From an uncultured Clostridia bacterium (GTDB lineage Bacteria; Bacillota; Clostridia; Oscillospirales; Ruminococcaceae): a stretch of DNA of 5,688 nucleotides. The stretch lies in contig CALMXN010000308.1 of NCBI GenBank assembly GCA_937871145.1, positions 1 through 5,688 on the forward strand, written 5' to 3'. How positions within the stretch are numbered: position 1 is the stretch's first letter; each line of letters starts with the position of its first letter. Shown here one piece after another: positions 5,604 to 5,688 of this stretch. The notes under the pieces are model-generated. The model saw only the letters and a program-made list of their open reading frames with translations. It was not told the origin of the DNA and did not search any database. The position numbers were made by a program, and so were the translations under genes.

Positions 5604-5688
5604 TTTATTCGTATAGTCCTTTAATATAATTTTGATATTCTTTTGCTTCATTTTACCGAGAGGTTCCTCTACATATAACTGATATTAT
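5604..5688 (-). other. Window-edge region with no supportable gene
   Basis: Upstream of the membrane-protein gene on the minus strand. One frame reads a 15-codon protein-like tail, NEAKEYQNYIKGLYE then TAA (ending at 5605, beside the ribosome binding site), but it has an in-frame TAA just before it and no start codon. A dyad AGAGG-TT-CCTCT lies at 5659-5670. A clear promoter was not found. The tail could be the end of a frameshifted upstream gene, or chance. Confidence 0.3.

Overview
The window is an AT-rich stretch, most likely from a strictly anaerobic, fermentative member of the Clostridia (Ruminococcus-like Oscillospiraceae is my best guess). This rests on gene content: [FeFe]-hydrogenase family proteins, a SpoIIE-type phosphatase, a clostridial-type Rex operator, strong AGGAGG-like ribosome binding sites and intrinsic hairpins. 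No taxonomic marker gene is present, so the genus is inference.

The left three quarters (1-4330) is one minus-strand operon, read from right to left. A TTTACA-17-TATAAT promoter (4301-4329) is followed at once by a perfect Rex-type operator, TTGTTAA-N4-TTAACAA (4279-4296). Then come: a small thioredoxin-fold [2Fe-2S] ferredoxin (4015-4260); HydS, a putative H2-sensing [FeFe]-hydrogenase with a C-terminal Fe-S motif, PAS domain and coiled-coil tail (2331-4007); a SpoIIE/PP2C-type protein phosphatase with an unrecognised C-terminal half (1135-2304); and a group B-like [FeFe]-hydrogenase cut by the window edge (1-1113). Gaps between genes are 7, 26 and 21 nt, and every gene has its own Shine-Dalgarno sequence. 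The likely logic is that transcription rises when NADH/NAD+ is high and Rex leaves the operator, while HydS reads H2 or redox state and signals, perhaps through the phosphatase, to tune fermentative H2 metabolism. Ruminococcus albus has a related arrangement (hydS, hydA2 and a Ser/Thr phosphatase in one transcription unit, known to me from the literature). The Rex operator is read directly here; the signalling route is inference.

The right quarter holds accessory-looking genes. A plus-strand gene (4593-5009) encodes one N-terminal LysM domain followed by eight tandem copies of a six-residue W/F-P-G/D-R-D-G unit, built from 18-bp DNA repeats. It is bracketed by two related hairpins (4433-4470 and 5064-5100). 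The downstream hairpin probably terminates both this gene and the convergent minus-strand gene for a small three-helix membrane protein (5207-5590). The last ~85 bases have no supportable complete gene.

Most worth following up: the Rex operator on a sensory-hydrogenase operon, the altered active-site loop of HydS, the unknown C-terminal half of the phosphatase, and the recently expanded WPGRDG repeat array with its flanking hairpins.
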